The notes under the pieces are model-generated. The model was not told the DNA's origin. It searched no databases and was given only the letters and a program-made list of their open reading frames with translations. A DNA stretch of 64,000 nt from Pseudomonas sp. H9 (GTDB lineage Bacteria; Pseudomonadota; Gammaproteobacteria; Pseudomonadales; Pseudomonadaceae), in assembly GCF_004353925.1 (NCBI RefSeq), contig NZ_SMOK01000003.1, forward strand, positions 243,835 through 307,834. The letters are read 5' to 3'. The first letter of the stretch is position 1; each line of letters starts with the position of its first letter. Below are positions 7,850 to 17,198 of this stretch, one piece after another. A program made the translations under genes and the position numbers.

Positions 7850-8428
7850 TTGGATGATCTCTCCTCGAAACCCACCCCCATCACCGCTAGCGATCTGTGC
7901 GACATTACCCGCGGACTGCAAGAGGCCGCTGCCGCCACCAACAACCTGATCGCCCAGCAGTACATTCAACTGTTCGACCAGTTCTTCGATTATGACGCCC
8001 AAGCCCTGGGTGCACCGATGAAGGCAAAAATGGTTGAGGTGTCGATGGGAGAACAACACACTATGCAGGTGCCGCTGATCGCCCTGGTGTCACCCAGAGG
8101 GTTGGCGCTGGAACGCATGCAAGTCGATCTCTCGGTGCGGATCAACAACACCGAGACCACTGAGGACGACAGTAACCTCAAGCGCGAGCGCTTCTATGTC
8201 ACCGTCGGTGGCCAGAACAAGCGCAACGGTGACAGCCGTGACCCCGATGAAGTGCAGATCCGTATGCAGTTCCAGGCATGCCAACCGCCTGAAGCACTCA
8301 ATCGCCTGATCGAGGAGTACACCAACCTGATCAACCCGCGACCACTGCCTGCCCCCCTCAAGGCTCCCAACCCTCTCTCCACGGACGACAGCAACGAGTT
8401 TATCGATGCTGCGACCGTGCGCACTTAA
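7850..8428 (+). CDS. DUF2589 protein (second paralogue), TTG start
   Basis: A 192-residue protein related to the gene before it. It begins with a helical region (about 12-50), then beta-rich sequence with VPLIALVSPRGLALERMQVD, equivalent to the PLLAAITHPNIAIEEGNID block of its partner, and ends with CQPPEALNRLIEEYTNLI and a Pro-rich tail. The start is a TTG at 7850 behind a good AAGGAG; there is no in-frame ATG or GTG nearby that has a ribosome site. The weak start codon may set a lower dose than the first paralogue. No catalytic motif is seen. The two could form a hetero-oligomer. Confidence 0.72.
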   Translation: MDDLSSKPTPITASDLCDITRGLQEAAAATNNLIAQQYIQLFDQFFDYDAQALGAPMKAKMVEVSMGEQHTMQVPLIALVSPRGLALERMQVDLSVRINNTETTEDDSNLKRERFYVTVGGQNKRNGDSRDPDEVQIRMQFQACQPPEALNRLIEEYTNLINPRPLPAPLKAPNPLSTDDSNEFIDAATVRT

Positions 8429-8434
8429 CCCCTC

Positions 8435-11400
8435 TTAAAAATCGCGTTTGTAGAAGATATCCAGGGAGCTTGCCAGACCACTGGCAGCTTCCAGATAAAC
8501 CTTCTTGCTCAGCTTGTAGCGCAAGGCCACGGTGTTGACCGGCTCGAATACCCCCACGCCATAGCGCAGGCTCAAACGTTCGGTCAGATTGCCACTCGCC
8601 ACCACACTGGTCGCGTTGCCACTGCCTTCAGTGTCCAACTGAAAATCGTCGATCCCAAGGCTGGAGGCGAGGCTGCCGGTGACCCCGGCACTGGTGGCAA
8701 GACCCAGGCCAAGTGCCGCTTCAGCCAGCATATTGTTGTCTTCGCCTGTAGCGCCCAATGGGCGCCCCAGCACCAGGTACGACAACGCTTGCTCCTGGCT
8801 CATGGCCGGCTCGGAGAACACTTGGGTGGTCGGTTGCTCGGCACTGCCGCTGAGGCGGATACCGGCAATCACATCGTCCGTCTGGCGAATCGCCTCAATG
8901 TCCAGGTAAGGCTGATCGATAGGCCCGGCGAACAGCAGACGTGCACGGCGAATGGTCAGGCGCTGCCCGTAGGCACGGTAACGGCCATCGGCCAGCCTCA
9001 ATTCACCACGGGTGTCGAGGTTATCGCCGATGTGCACATGCCCCAGCAGGTTGGCGGTCAGGCCAAAGCCGCTGAACGACAGCTTGTCCTGACCTACTTC
9101 AACATCGATGTCCATGGCCACCGCCATCGGTGCTTTGCCCTCCTCGGTCTGATGACCGATGATCACCGTGTCATCAGACACTTTGACCGTCGAGGGCGGT
9201 AGCTCACGCACGGTGATCTTGCCTTTGGGCACCAGCACCTTGCCAGTGACCGCCAAACGCTCGTCCAGCATGCTGATCTTCAGGTCCGGCGCCACTTCAA
9301 GGTCGGCGTAAGGCTCGACCGTCACCGGCAGGCGTTGGCCCTGCAACTGCAGCTCGACCGCCAGTTTCTGCCCCCAACCGATGTGACCGCGCAGGCTGCC
9401 CTGGCCGGCTTCACCGCTTTTCCAGGCGCCATTGACCTGCACCTGCTCACCGGCGATCAGCGCCTGCAGGTTCAAGTCTTTGACACTGACCGGCAACTCG
9501 GCACCCGCCACTTCACCTGCGCTCAAGTTCAAACTGCCGTTGACCTGAGGTGACAACAAGGTGCCAGACAAATGCCCACTGCCGTTGAGCTGACCGCTCA
9601 GGCGTTCGACTATGGGGGCAAACGGCCGGGCGATAGCAAGGTCGAGTCCGCTCAAACGGAAGTCGCCGCTCAGCGGCTTGTTCTTGGCGACCGGGTCCAG
9701 GCGTGTGACCACGGCCAGCTCGCCCAGGCGGGTGCCTCGGAAATTCAGACGGGTATCAATCCGGCGTGGCGCCAAGGTGCTTTCCAGTCGCAAGGTCTGG
9801 TAGGGGAAGTCCAGCCACTGGCCCTTCTCCCGCACACGCAGGGTCCCGCCACTGGCATCGACAACAATGGTGCCCTTCGGCCCGCTGGCGGGTACGTCCA
9901 GATTGATGTCGGCGTTGAGCAAGCCCTGCCAGGCGAAGTCTTTGGGCAGCCATTGCGCCAGGCTTTGCAGTGGGAATTGCTTGAGGTGATAGCGCAAGCG
10001 CGGTTCGGGTGCCAGGCGCTGGTCTTCACCACACAGGCTGGCTTGCCCGGAGCGCCAACAATGGGCACCAAAATCCAGTTGCCCGGAGGCCAGCCGCTGG
10101 AGCTTGGCCGGTGCCTGCAAGCGCCAGTCCTGACCGCCGGCCTGGATCTCACCGCTGGCCAGGCGTCCGCGCCAATTGCCTTTGTCCAATTGCCCATCCA
10201 GGCCCAGGTCGAGTTTGAGCTGCGGCCCGTCAAGGGCCAGCTCCACCTGTTGCTGGCGGATATCGCCGCGGCCGTTGACGGTGAGCACGCCCAATGCGGT
10301 GTCGCCCAAGCGAATACCACCGGCCTGCAGATCGATGACCGCCCGCTGGGCATTGTCGAGCCGGGCATCCAGCGCCAGGCGCTGCACGCGGTTGTCGGCT
10401 TGGGCCAGTTGCTGCCCTTGCAGGGCCAAGGTGCCCTGTGGCGCCTGCAGTGTACCGGCGATCTCCAGTTTGCCCTTGAGTTGACCCTGCAGGTGCGGCC
10501 AGAGCTGACCGAGGCGTGGCAGGTTGAGGTCCACCTGCCCGGCCAGGCGCTGCTGCAGACTGCCGCTACCGTTGATGTGGTTGTCACCCAGACGAATGTC
10601 CAGGGTACCGAGAGTCCAGGTTTGCCCGGCGCCCTGAGCAATGGCTTTGAGCACCGCCGGTTGACCACGCAGGCGGCCCTTGAGGTCAAGGTTGGCGTCA
10701 AGGCTGAGTTCGCCGTTTTTCATCTGCCCTTTGCTACGCAGCGGGCCAGCCAGGGTACCCGGCAACTCGGCGAGCCAATACGCTGGATTGAGTGCCGACA
10801 ATTCGAGGGCAGCGTCCCAGGCCAGGGTGTCGGCAAACTGCACATTGACGCTACCGGCAAGCTTGCCTTGCCCGGCATTGAGTGCCAACTGTGGCAATGC
10901 GATCTGCTGCAGGTCGCCCTTGAACGGGCTGCTCAGGCTGAACGCCCCCGCCGGGCCATCCAGGTCGCCGTTGAAGTTCCCCTGATACTGACCATCGCGG
11001 TACTGCACCTGGCCGTTGAAACGGCGCAAGGTCACCTGGGGTGCTTGCTCCAGCGGATACAGGCGTTGCCACGGGAAATCCAGCCAATCGACCGTCGCGT
11101 CGGCACTCAGGCCTTGCTGCCAATCGGCATTGGCGCTGAGTTTGAGGCGCTGGTCAGCGCTGGCACTCAGGTCCAGCGCACTTAGCTGGGCGCCCTTGGC
11201 ATCGACCTTGCCCTGCAGGTTCAACGCCACCGGCCCTTGTTCGGCAGGCAGGCTCGCAGTGCCGAGCAACTGGTAACCACTGCGCAGATCGCCCTTGGCG
11301 CTGAGCTCAAGATTGTTCAACTGTAATGTGTCAGGCAGGTCGGCAGCTGGCTTGAACGCTTGCGCGCTGATCTGCAGCGTCGCGGGCAACTGCTCGGCCA

Positions 11401-12109
11401 ACGCTTGCAGCTCTGCACTGAGCCGGGCATTCAGATAACCGCTGCTGTCTGCCGTGAGTTTCAGGGTGTTCTGCAGCTCGCCCTGCAACGCTAGCGCCAG
11501 TTGCCAGGCCTGCCCGTCGACTTCGGGCAACTGAAGCTGCCCCTTTAGCTGTAATGGCCAACCGCCTTCGGGTTGAAGCAGGCCTTGCAGGCTCAGGTGC
11601 AGGTCATCGCGCTGCAACTTCAGGGTGTCGATTTGCAAACCCGCCACTGTCCAGTGAGCCGCCAGTTGCAACTGACTCAATTGTTCATTGCCATCCAGGC
11701 GCAGGTGACCGACACGCACCTCTCCCAGCTCGATCGCCAACGGCAGTTTCAGCGCTGGCAGTTGTATCGGCCCGCTGTCGGCTGTGGGCTCACTTGGCGC
11801 GAAGGCAAGGTTGACCTGATCGGCTTGCAGACGTTCGATGCACGAGGTCATGCGCAGCAAACAGGCTGCTGACCAGGCCAACTGCGGCGCGATCAGCTCG
11901 ACCCGATCAGCACCTTGCTCCCACAGCACGCGCTCGGCCTGCCACTGTCCGCCCAAGCGCCCCTGGAACTGTTCAACCTGCAAGCCTGGAACCAGGCCCA
12001 GCGTCCAACGGCTGCCGGCCTGAGTCCCCAACAACAGCCCCACTACACACACCAGCAACAGCAGCAGAGCCAGCACGCTGAGCAGGATATTTCTGATCAC
12101 GCGACTCAC
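8435..12109 (-). CDS. tamB: Translocation and assembly module inner-membrane protein TamB
   Basis: A 1224-residue AsmA-like protein. A signal-anchor helix (about 7-29, ILLSVLALLLLLVCVVGLLL) is followed by a very long periplasmic stretch of repeated amphipathic beta-strands, the hydrophobic beta-groove of TamB. It ends in the conserved TamB C-terminal domain with repeated LSGS and GLGLATSA-type blocks and a terminal aromatic residue (IFYKRDF). TamB spans the periplasm and works with TamA in outer-membrane assembly and probably in phospholipid transport. Its ATG overlaps the tamA stop by four bases (ATGA), so translation is coupled. The last gene of the tamA-tamB pair, it converges on the second DUF2589 gene with only six bases between them. 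Confidence 0.95.
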   Translation of the reverse strand: MSRVIRNILLSVLALLLLLVCVVGLLLGTQAGSRWTLGLVPGLQVEQFQGRLGGQWQAERVLWEQGADRVELIAPQLAWSAACLLRMTSCIERLQADQVNLAFAPSEPTADSGPIQLPALKLPLAIELGEVRVGHLRLDGNEQLSQLQLAAHWTVAGLQIDTLKLQRDDLHLSLQGLLQPEGGWPLQLKGQLQLPEVDGQAWQLALALQGELQNTLKLTADSSGYLNARLSAELQALAEQLPATLQISAQAFKPAADLPDTLQLNNLELSAKGDLRSGYQLLGTASLPAEQGPVALNLQGKVDAKGAQLSALDLSASADQRLKLSANADWQQGLSADATVDWLDFPWQRLYPLEQAPQVTLRRFNGQVQYRDGQYQGNFNGDLDGPAGAFSLSSPFKGDLQQIALPQLALNAGQGKLAGSVNVQFADTLAWDAALELSALNPAYWLAELPGTLAGPLRSKGQMKNGELSLDANLDLKGRLRGQPAVLKAIAQGAGQTWTLGTLDIRLGDNHINGSGSLQQRLAGQVDLNLPRLGQLWPHLQGQLKGKLEIAGTLQAPQGTLALQGQQLAQADNRVQRLALDARLDNAQRAVIDLQAGGIRLGDTALGVLTVNGRGDIRQQQVELALDGPQLKLDLGLDGQLDKGNWRGRLASGEIQAGGQDWRLQAPAKLQRLASGQLDFGAHCWRSGQASLCGEDQRLAPEPRLRYHLKQFPLQSLAQWLPKDFAWQGLLNADINLDVPASGPKGTIVVDASGGTLRVREKGQWLDFPYQTLRLESTLAPRRIDTRLNFRGTRLGELAVVTRLDPVAKNKPLSGDFRLSGLDLAIARPFAPIVERLSGQLNGSGHLSGTLLSPQVNGSLNLSAGEVAGAELPVSVKDLNLQALIAGEQVQVNGAWKSGEAGQGSLRGHIGWGQKLAVELQLQGQRLPVTVEPYADLEVAPDLKISMLDERLAVTGKVLVPKGKITVRELPPSTVKVSDDTVIIGHQTEEGKAPMAVAMDIDVEVGQDKLSFSGFGLTANLLGHVHIGDNLDTRGELRLADGRYRAYGQRLTIRRARLLFAGPIDQPYLDIEAIRQTDDVIAGIRLSGSAEQPTTQVFSEPAMSQEQALSYLVLGRPLGATGEDNNMLAEAALGLGLATSAGVTGSLASSLGIDDFQLDTEGSGNATSVVASGNLTERLSLRYGVGVFEPVNTVALRYKLSKKVYLEAASGLASSLDIFYKRDF

Positions 12110-13848
12110 AGTTCCGGCCCCATGGAGAAGTGCAGACGAATGCCACCGTCGTCATCCAGCGCGTGGGCCAGATCCAGACGCAACGGCCCGACCGGAGAGA
12201 CCCAGCGCACGCCGATACCGACACCGGTCTTGAGGCTGGGAAACTCCAGATTGTTGAATGAATTACCCTGATCGACGAAGGTTGCCACTCGCCACTTCTC
12301 AATCAGTTCGTACTGGTACTCAACGCTGCCAGCCACTAAATAGCGGCCACCAATCCGGTCGCCATCGGAGTTCTCCGGTGACAGGCTCTGGTAGTCGTAC
12401 CCGCGCACGCTCTGGTCACCACCGGCGAAGAAGCGCAGCGAAGGCGGAATCGAGCTCTGATAATCGTTGGTGGCACTGCCACCGACCTGCACGCGCCCGA
12501 GAAAACGGTGCTTCTGGCCCAGGGTAGTCAAACCCTTGAGCACGACGTTGGCGTGCAGCAGATTGGTGTCTGACACCAGCCCTTCTTTGGCGGCCTGCAC
12601 ATCGAACTGCAGGCGGTATCCATTGTGCGGGTCGATGCGGTTGTCGCTGCGCAGGTAGGAGTAACTGACCCCGGGCATCAACAGGTTGCTCAAGCCCGAG
12701 TCATCCCCGAGGCGATACTCTTCACGCTGGTACTTGAGCGACAGCACCCGTTGCCAACCACTGGGCAACTTACTGTGCCATTCCGGGCCGACGGTGAGCA
12801 GCTTACTCAAGGTGTCAGTGCCAGCAATTTCTTCGTTCTGGTAGCCACCGGCAAAGCGAAACTTGTCGGTGAGCGGCGGATCGAGGGGAATGTCGTACCA
12901 CAGGCCGACGTTCTGCCGGGGCGCCGACAGTTCGGTTTCCCAGCCATAGCTATGCCCTTGCGGGTTAACCCAATGACGCGTCCAGTTAGCCTTGCCGCGC
13001 GGGCCGACGTCTGTCGAAAAGCCCAAACCCAAGCCCATGGTCCGTGGTTTACGGGTTTGCAACTGCACCGAGACTGGGATGGTTTGCGCTACCGCGGCCG
13101 TTGGCGCGGCATCCACCCGTACGCCTTCGAAGTAACCGCTCGACTGCAGGGCATTATTGAGTTCGGCGATCAGCTCGGAATCGTAGGGAGTGTCGGCTTT
13201 GAACGGGACCATGCGCTGCAGCAAGGTCTCGTCGAACGGCGTGTCGCCGGCGAAATTAACCTTGCCCAGGCGATAGCGCGGGCCACTGTCGTACACCAGT
13301 TCGATATCGGCCACACCGGCCTGGGGATCAACCGCCAAACGCTGGCGCACAAAACGCCCACTGAAAAAACCGTAGCGTGCCGCCTGGTTCTGGATGAGTC
13401 GTTTGGCGTCGTCGTAATGGCCATGGTTAAGCACTTCGCCGGTGCGTAGCGCTTTACTGTCGGGCAAGCGAAACGCTTTAAGCTCGCTGGCCGGGCCTTC
13501 GATGCGGATCGTCACGTCACGCAAGTGCACCGGCTCGCCAGGCTCGATGGTGAGAATCAGTCGGGGCGCTTTGTCGGCCTTGGCTGGCGGTTTGACCTCG
13601 CTTTCAATCTGCGCCTGGTAGTAACCCAGCGCCTGAGCGGCCTTATGCGCCTGCTCGACAGCACCACGGCTGAAGCGCAGCAGCGCCTCTTCATCGCGTT
13701 TACCAAGGTTGCCGATATAGCCCTCGACATTGGCCTTGAGTTCGTTGTTGGCAGGTTTGATTTTTACGATCAGCTCGCTTTGCGCAAATGCGGCAACGCT
13801 GGCAACCCATAAAATCAAACCGCAGGTGAATCGTCCTGAATACGTCAT
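12106..13848 (-). CDS. tamA: Translocation and assembly module outer-membrane protein TamA
   Basis: A 580-residue Omp85-family protein. A signal peptide ends near residue 22 (ASVAAFAQS), three POTRA domains fill about 23-265, and a 16-strand beta-barrel of the surface-antigen type fills the rest. Barrel signatures are FFAGGDQSVRGYDYQSL and the lid-lock-like region, and the chain ends LRLHFSMGPEL rather than the usual terminal aromatic residue. TamA is the outer-membrane partner of TamB. It shares a four-base overlap with tamB. The ribosome site is weak. Confidence 0.94.
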   Translation of the reverse strand: MTYSGRFTCGLILWVASVAAFAQSELIVKIKPANNELKANVEGYIGNLGKRDEEALLRFSRGAVEQAHKAAQALGYYQAQIESEVKPPAKADKAPRLILTIEPGEPVHLRDVTIRIEGPASELKAFRLPDSKALRTGEVLNHGHYDDAKRLIQNQAARYGFFSGRFVRQRLAVDPQAGVADIELVYDSGPRYRLGKVNFAGDTPFDETLLQRMVPFKADTPYDSELIAELNNALQSSGYFEGVRVDAAPTAAVAQTIPVSVQLQTRKPRTMGLGLGFSTDVGPRGKANWTRHWVNPQGHSYGWETELSAPRQNVGLWYDIPLDPPLTDKFRFAGGYQNEEIAGTDTLSKLLTVGPEWHSKLPSGWQRVLSLKYQREEYRLGDDSGLSNLLMPGVSYSYLRSDNRIDPHNGYRLQFDVQAAKEGLVSDTNLLHANVVLKGLTTLGQKHRFLGRVQVGGSATNDYQSSIPPSLRFFAGGDQSVRGYDYQSLSPENSDGDRIGGRYLVAGSVEYQYELIEKWRVATFVDQGNSFNNLEFPSLKTGVGIGVRWVSPVGPLRLDLAHALDDDGGIRLHFSMGPEL

Positions 13849-13905
13849 AGGCGCGGATGCTACCAGAGCCGGGCGCCGTCATGGAGCCCAAGGCTCTCCC
13901 GCCTG

Positions 13906-14565
13906 CTATGCAGGCATAGCCGATGCACGTTGAGATGACTGAGGGTTGGGATGAAAGAACACATGCTCGCGAACAGGCCCTACAGCAATTTCGCCAATTT
14001 CCTGGTAGCCCTGTCGCTGATAAAACGCCAGATAGTGTTCGTTTCCGGTGTCCAGCACCACGCCTTGGGAGTGCTCGTCTTCGGCACACCAGTCATGCAC
14101 TGCCTGCAACAATTGCTCACCATAGTGCTGGCCCTGAAACTGCGGATGGATCCCCAGCAACGGCAACATGTGCACGGCATCACCGGGCAAGCAGGCCATC
14201 AAGGCGGCTTGATAATCGAGATAGCGTCGGGTGCAACGAAAGCCGGTGGTGAGCACCATACGCATGCGCCAGGCCCAACTTTCGGTAATGCCCAGGCGGC
14301 GCTGCGGCGGTGCAATCAGGGCAATGCCGATCAGGCGATCTTCAAGCAGCAGCCCCAAGGCCGGCAACTCCTGGAGAAAATGCTGATTGGTCAGCTCGCG
14401 TACGGTGGCCCGGATGCGCTGGTCGTAGCCAGGGCGTTGGGCTTCGAACAAAAAGGCAAAGGTCGGTTCATGACGATAGGCGTGATACAACAACGAACGC
14501 GCCTCACGACTGTAACCATCATCAAGCAGACGGACCTGAGCCGGGGCAGCCGTCGATTCAGTCAT
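13906..14565 (-). CDS. GNAT-family N-acetyltransferase
   Basis: A 219-residue protein with the GNAT fold. Motif A, which binds acetyl-CoA, is seen in LLGIHPQFQGQHYGEQLL (about 136-153), and motif B in VVLDTGNEHYLAFYQRQGY. The ATG at 14565 is chosen because GGAGGTG lies seven bases upstream. The substrate cannot be told. It lies 57 bases upstream of tamA on the same strand and may share its transcript, and is divergent from xthA. Confidence 0.82.
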   Translation of the reverse strand: MTESTAAPAQVRLLDDGYSREARSLLYHAYRHEPTFAFLFEAQRPGYDQRIRATVRELTNQHFLQELPALGLLLEDRLIGIALIAPPQRRLGITESWAWRMRMVLTTGFRCTRRYLDYQAALMACLPGDAVHMLPLLGIHPQFQGQHYGEQLLQAVHDWCAEDEHSQGVVLDTGNEHYLAFYQRQGYQEIGEIAVGPVREHVFFHPNPQSSQRASAMPA

Positions 14566-14726
14566 ACTGACACACCTCCACAAGTGGGCATTCATTGCCT
14601 TTGAGGTGAACCGTACGCCGACGTTCCCCCGAGGTCCACGTTAGCAGCCTCTGCAGTGGCGCGCCACGCTGGCCGCCGTCATCGATGTCGGCTAGGATTT
14701 CAGGTTTTATCAGGACTGTGTTTGCC

Positions 14727-15539
14727 ATGAAGATCGTCTCGTTCAACATCAATGGCCTGCGTGCCCGGCCCCATCAGTTGGCGGCGTTGATCGAAAAGCA
14801 CCAGCCGGATGTGATCGGTTTGCAGGAAACCAAGGTCAGCGACGACCAGTTCCCCTTGGCAGAGGTCCAGGCGCTGGGCTATCACGTGCACTTTCATGGC
14901 CAGAAAGGCCATTACGGCGTCGCCCTGCTCTCGCGCCAAGCGCCACTGAGCCTGCACAAAGGCTTTGCCAGCGATGAAGACGACGCCCAACGCCGCTTTA
15001 TCTGGGGCACCTTTGCCGATGCCGACGGCACGCCGATCACCATCATGAACGGCTACTTCCCTCAAGGGGAAAGCCGCGACCACCCCACCAAATTCCCGGC
15101 CAAACAGCGCTTTTACAGCGACCTGCAAGCCTTGCTGGAAAGCCAGTTCAAAAATGACCAACCTGTGCTGGTCATGGGCGACGTGAACATTTCTCCGGAA
15201 GACTGCGACATTGGCATTGGCCCGGAGAATGCCAAGCGTTGGCTCAAGACCGGTAAATGCAGCTTCCTGCCAGAAGAGCGCGAGTGGATGGCCCGCCTCA
15301 AGAGCTGGGGCCTGGTTGACAGCTTCCGTCACCTGCACCCTGAGGTGGCCGACCGTTTCAGTTGGTTCGACTACCGCAGCCGTGGCTTTGAAGACGAACC
15401 CAAGCGCGGCCTGCGCATTGACTTGATCATGGCATCGCAGGCACTGCTGCCACGGATCAAGGACGCCGGCGTCGACTACGACCTGCGGGCGATGGAAAAG
15501 CCGTCGGACCATGCGCCGATCTGGCTGGAACTGGCCTGA
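14727..15539 (+). CDS. xthA: Exodeoxyribonuclease III
   Basis: A 270-residue endonuclease/exonuclease/phosphatase-fold protein. Metal-binding Glu34 lies in GLQETK, the Asp/Asn pair in [13 protein letters not shown], and the catalytic Asp-His in the C-terminal [10 protein letters not shown]. It is the main AP endonuclease and 3'-phosphodiesterase of base-excision repair. The ATG at 14727 gives the invariant [15 protein letters not shown] start. The gene is single and followed by a REP pair. Confidence 0.95.
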   Translation: MKIVSFNINGLRARPHQLAALIEKHQPDVIGLQETKVSDDQFPLAEVQALGYHVHFHGQKGHYGVALLSRQAPLSLHKGFASDEDDAQRRFIWGTFADADGTPITIMNGYFPQGESRDHPTKFPAKQRFYSDLQALLESQFKNDQPVLVMGDVNISPEDCDIGIGPENAKRWLKTGKCSFLPEEREWMARLKSWGLVDSFRHLHPEVADRFSWFDYRSRGFEDEPKRGLRIDLIMASQALLPRIKDAGVDYDLRAMEKPSDHAPIWLELA

Positions 15540-15549
15540 CACAGATCCG

Positions 15550-15619
15550 GTGGGAGCGGGCTTGCCCCGCGATGCTTTATAGCTGGCAAACTGCAGTCGC
15601 GGGGCAAGCCCGCTCCCAC
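15550..15619. repeat. Inverted pair of REP elements
   Basis: GTGGGAGCGGGCTTGCCCCG and its reverse complement face each other. A degraded third piece, GCAAGCCCGCTTCTACCGG, follows to 15639 and abuts the Pho boxes. Confidence 0.93.
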
Positions 15620-15640
15620 AGCAAGCCCGCTTCTACCGGA

Positions 15641-15669
15641 CTGTCATCTTGCGGTCATGCAACCGTCTT
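15641..15669 (+). promoter_or_regulatory. Triple Pho box
   Basis: Three 7-base repeats occur at exact 11-base steps: CTGTCAT (15641), CGGTCAT (15652) and CCGTCTT (15663). This is the geometry of tandem PhoB sites (CTGTCAT with 4-base spacers). The site ends 40 bases before the PstS/OmpA-like gene. Confidence 0.75.
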
Positions 15670-15709
15670 AATCTGCGGCACATCCTTTGCTTGAAGAGTG
15701 CCTATCGGC

Positions 15710-17032
15710 ATGGTCCGCCACCTCAGCCTTTTGCTTCTGTGCCTCATACCGCTGGTTACCTGGGCAACCACTGGCGCGCCGGTACAGCTGCGTATTCAAG
15801 GCTCCAACACCATCGGCGCAGCACTGGCGCCGGCCTTGGTCAAGGGCATGCTCGAGGCACAGGGCGCCCGATCAATATCGGTCATCACCACCGACACAGC
15901 CAATGAAACCCAGGTCCGTGCCCTGAACGCCCAGGGCCAGGCCGTACGCATCGACATTGCCGCCCACGGCTCAAGCACCGGCTTTACCGCACTCAAGGCC
16001 GGTCAGGCCGATCTGGCCGCAGCCTCGCGGCCAATCAAGGCCACTGAACTGAGCGAACTGAAAGCCTTAGGTAACCTCAATAGTGCAAGCGCCGAGCAGG
16101 TCATTGCCCTGGATGGCGTTGCCGTCATCGTTCACCCCGACAATCCTTTGCCACAACTGAGCACCGAGCAACTGGCGCAGATTTTTGCCGGACGCATCAC
16201 CACCTGGGAGGCCTTGGGTCTGGGTAACGGGCCGATCCACCTATACGCCCGTGATGACCGCTCGGGCACCTTCGAAACCTTCAAGGCACTGGTGCTCGAT
16301 GCCAACGATCAGGCCCTGGCCATCTCCGCACGGCGTTTCGAGTCGGGCGAACAATTGGCCCAACAAGTGCTGACTGACCGCCAGGCCATTGGTTTCAGCA
16401 GCCTGGCCTCGGTGCACGGTGCCAAGGTTGTGGCCATTGCCGACGGTGATTCACGGCCCATGCTGCCGACCCCGGCATTGGTCGCCAGCGAAGATTACCC
16501 GTTGTCACGGCGTCTGTATTTTTACCTCTCACCTACCCAGGCCACACCGTGGGCAAAGGCACTGGTGGAGTTTGCCCAAAGCGCCAAGGGGCAAGCCATT
16601 GTCACGACCACGGGTTTTGTCGGACAGCAGGTGCATGCGATCAAGGTGCCAGCCGCCGATGATATGCCGCCGTCCTACCGGACCCTGGTGCGCGATGCTC
16701 AGCGCCTGTCGGTGAACTTCCGCTTTCAGGAAGGCCAGGCCAACCTGGACAGCAAAGCACTACGGGATGTGCAGCGGGTCGTCGACTTCTTGCGTCAGCA
16801 CCACAAACTGGATCAAGGGGCCGTGCTGGTCGGCTTCGGCGATGCCAAACAAGATGCCGAACGCGCTGCCCTGTTCTCGCGCTTGCGCGCCATGGCCGTG
16901 CGCCGGGAATTGGCCAGACAGGGCGTCACGCTGCGCGAAGTGATCGGTTTGGGCGACGAACTACCCGTGGCCGCCAATACCGCCGAAGAAGGCCGGATCC
17001 GCAACCGACGGGTTGAAGTCTGGGTGTACTGA
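15710..17032 (+). CDS. PstS-like phosphate-binding domain fused to OmpA domain
   Basis: A 440-residue exported protein of two parts. After a signal peptide (HLSLLLLCLIPLVTWA), about residues 25-310 form a PstS-type periplasmic binding domain: RIQGSNTIG at the start, AHGSSTGFTAL and DDRSGTFETFK are the expected phosphate-binding loops. The C-terminal part (about 325-440) is an OmpA-type peptidoglycan-binding domain with VGFGDAKQDA and a final RIRNRRVEVWVY. It would hold a ligand-binding module near the cell wall or outer membrane. The ATG at 15710 is preferred to a GTG at 15698, which would overlap the AAGAG ribosome site. The triple Pho box upstream supports phosphate-starvation control. Confidence 0.85.
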   Translation: MVRHLSLLLLCLIPLVTWATTGAPVQLRIQGSNTIGAALAPALVKGMLEAQGARSISVITTDTANETQVRALNAQGQAVRIDIAAHGSSTGFTALKAGQADLAAASRPIKATELSELKALGNLNSASAEQVIALDGVAVIVHPDNPLPQLSTEQLAQIFAGRITTWEALGLGNGPIHLYARDDRSGTFETFKALVLDANDQALAISARRFESGEQLAQQVLTDRQAIGFSSLASVHGAKVVAIADGDSRPMLPTPALVASEDYPLSRRLYFYLSPTQATPWAKALVEFAQSAKGQAIVTTTGFVGQQVHAIKVPAADDMPPSYRTLVRDAQRLSVNFRFQEGQANLDSKALRDVQRVVDFLRQHHKLDQGAVLVGFGDAKQDAERAALFSRLRAMAVRRELARQGVTLREVIGLGDELPVAANTAEEGRIRNRRVEVWVY

Positions 17033-17126
17033 CCGCGCCTTCCAGCGCCCTGCGCAATTATTTGTAACAGCCCCGATTGGGCGTCAGCGCTTCACGCGAC
17101 TAGGCTGAAGGTGTGACGCCGGGCCC

Positions 17127-17157
17127 CTCTGACGGCTGCCAAGCCGCCATGTCGGAG
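17127..17157 (+). promoter_or_regulatory. Nested hairpin in the terC leader
   Basis: CTCTGAC pairs with GTCGGAG (one G-U) around an inner GGCT/AGCC stem. It sits 41 bases upstream of the terC-family start, in a leader of unknown length. TerC/Alx genes are often under structured leaders, but I do not see the GGGGAGTAG core of the yybP-ykoY manganese riboswitch. Confidence 0.3.
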
Positions 17158-17198
17158 TCACTGTTGCGCATGCAACGACGACAATCAAGGAGGGGCGC

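Noticed and set aside
9572..11185. Long plus-strand open frame of over 500 codons
   Set aside because: It is antisense to tamB, whose beta-strand protein and coupling to tamA are clear. Long antisense frames are common in GC-rich DNA with this codon use.
17033..17198. yybP-ykoY manganese riboswitch upstream of the TerC-family gene
   Set aside because: Hairpins exist, but the GGGGAGTAG core and matching loop were not found. A covariance-model search would settle it.
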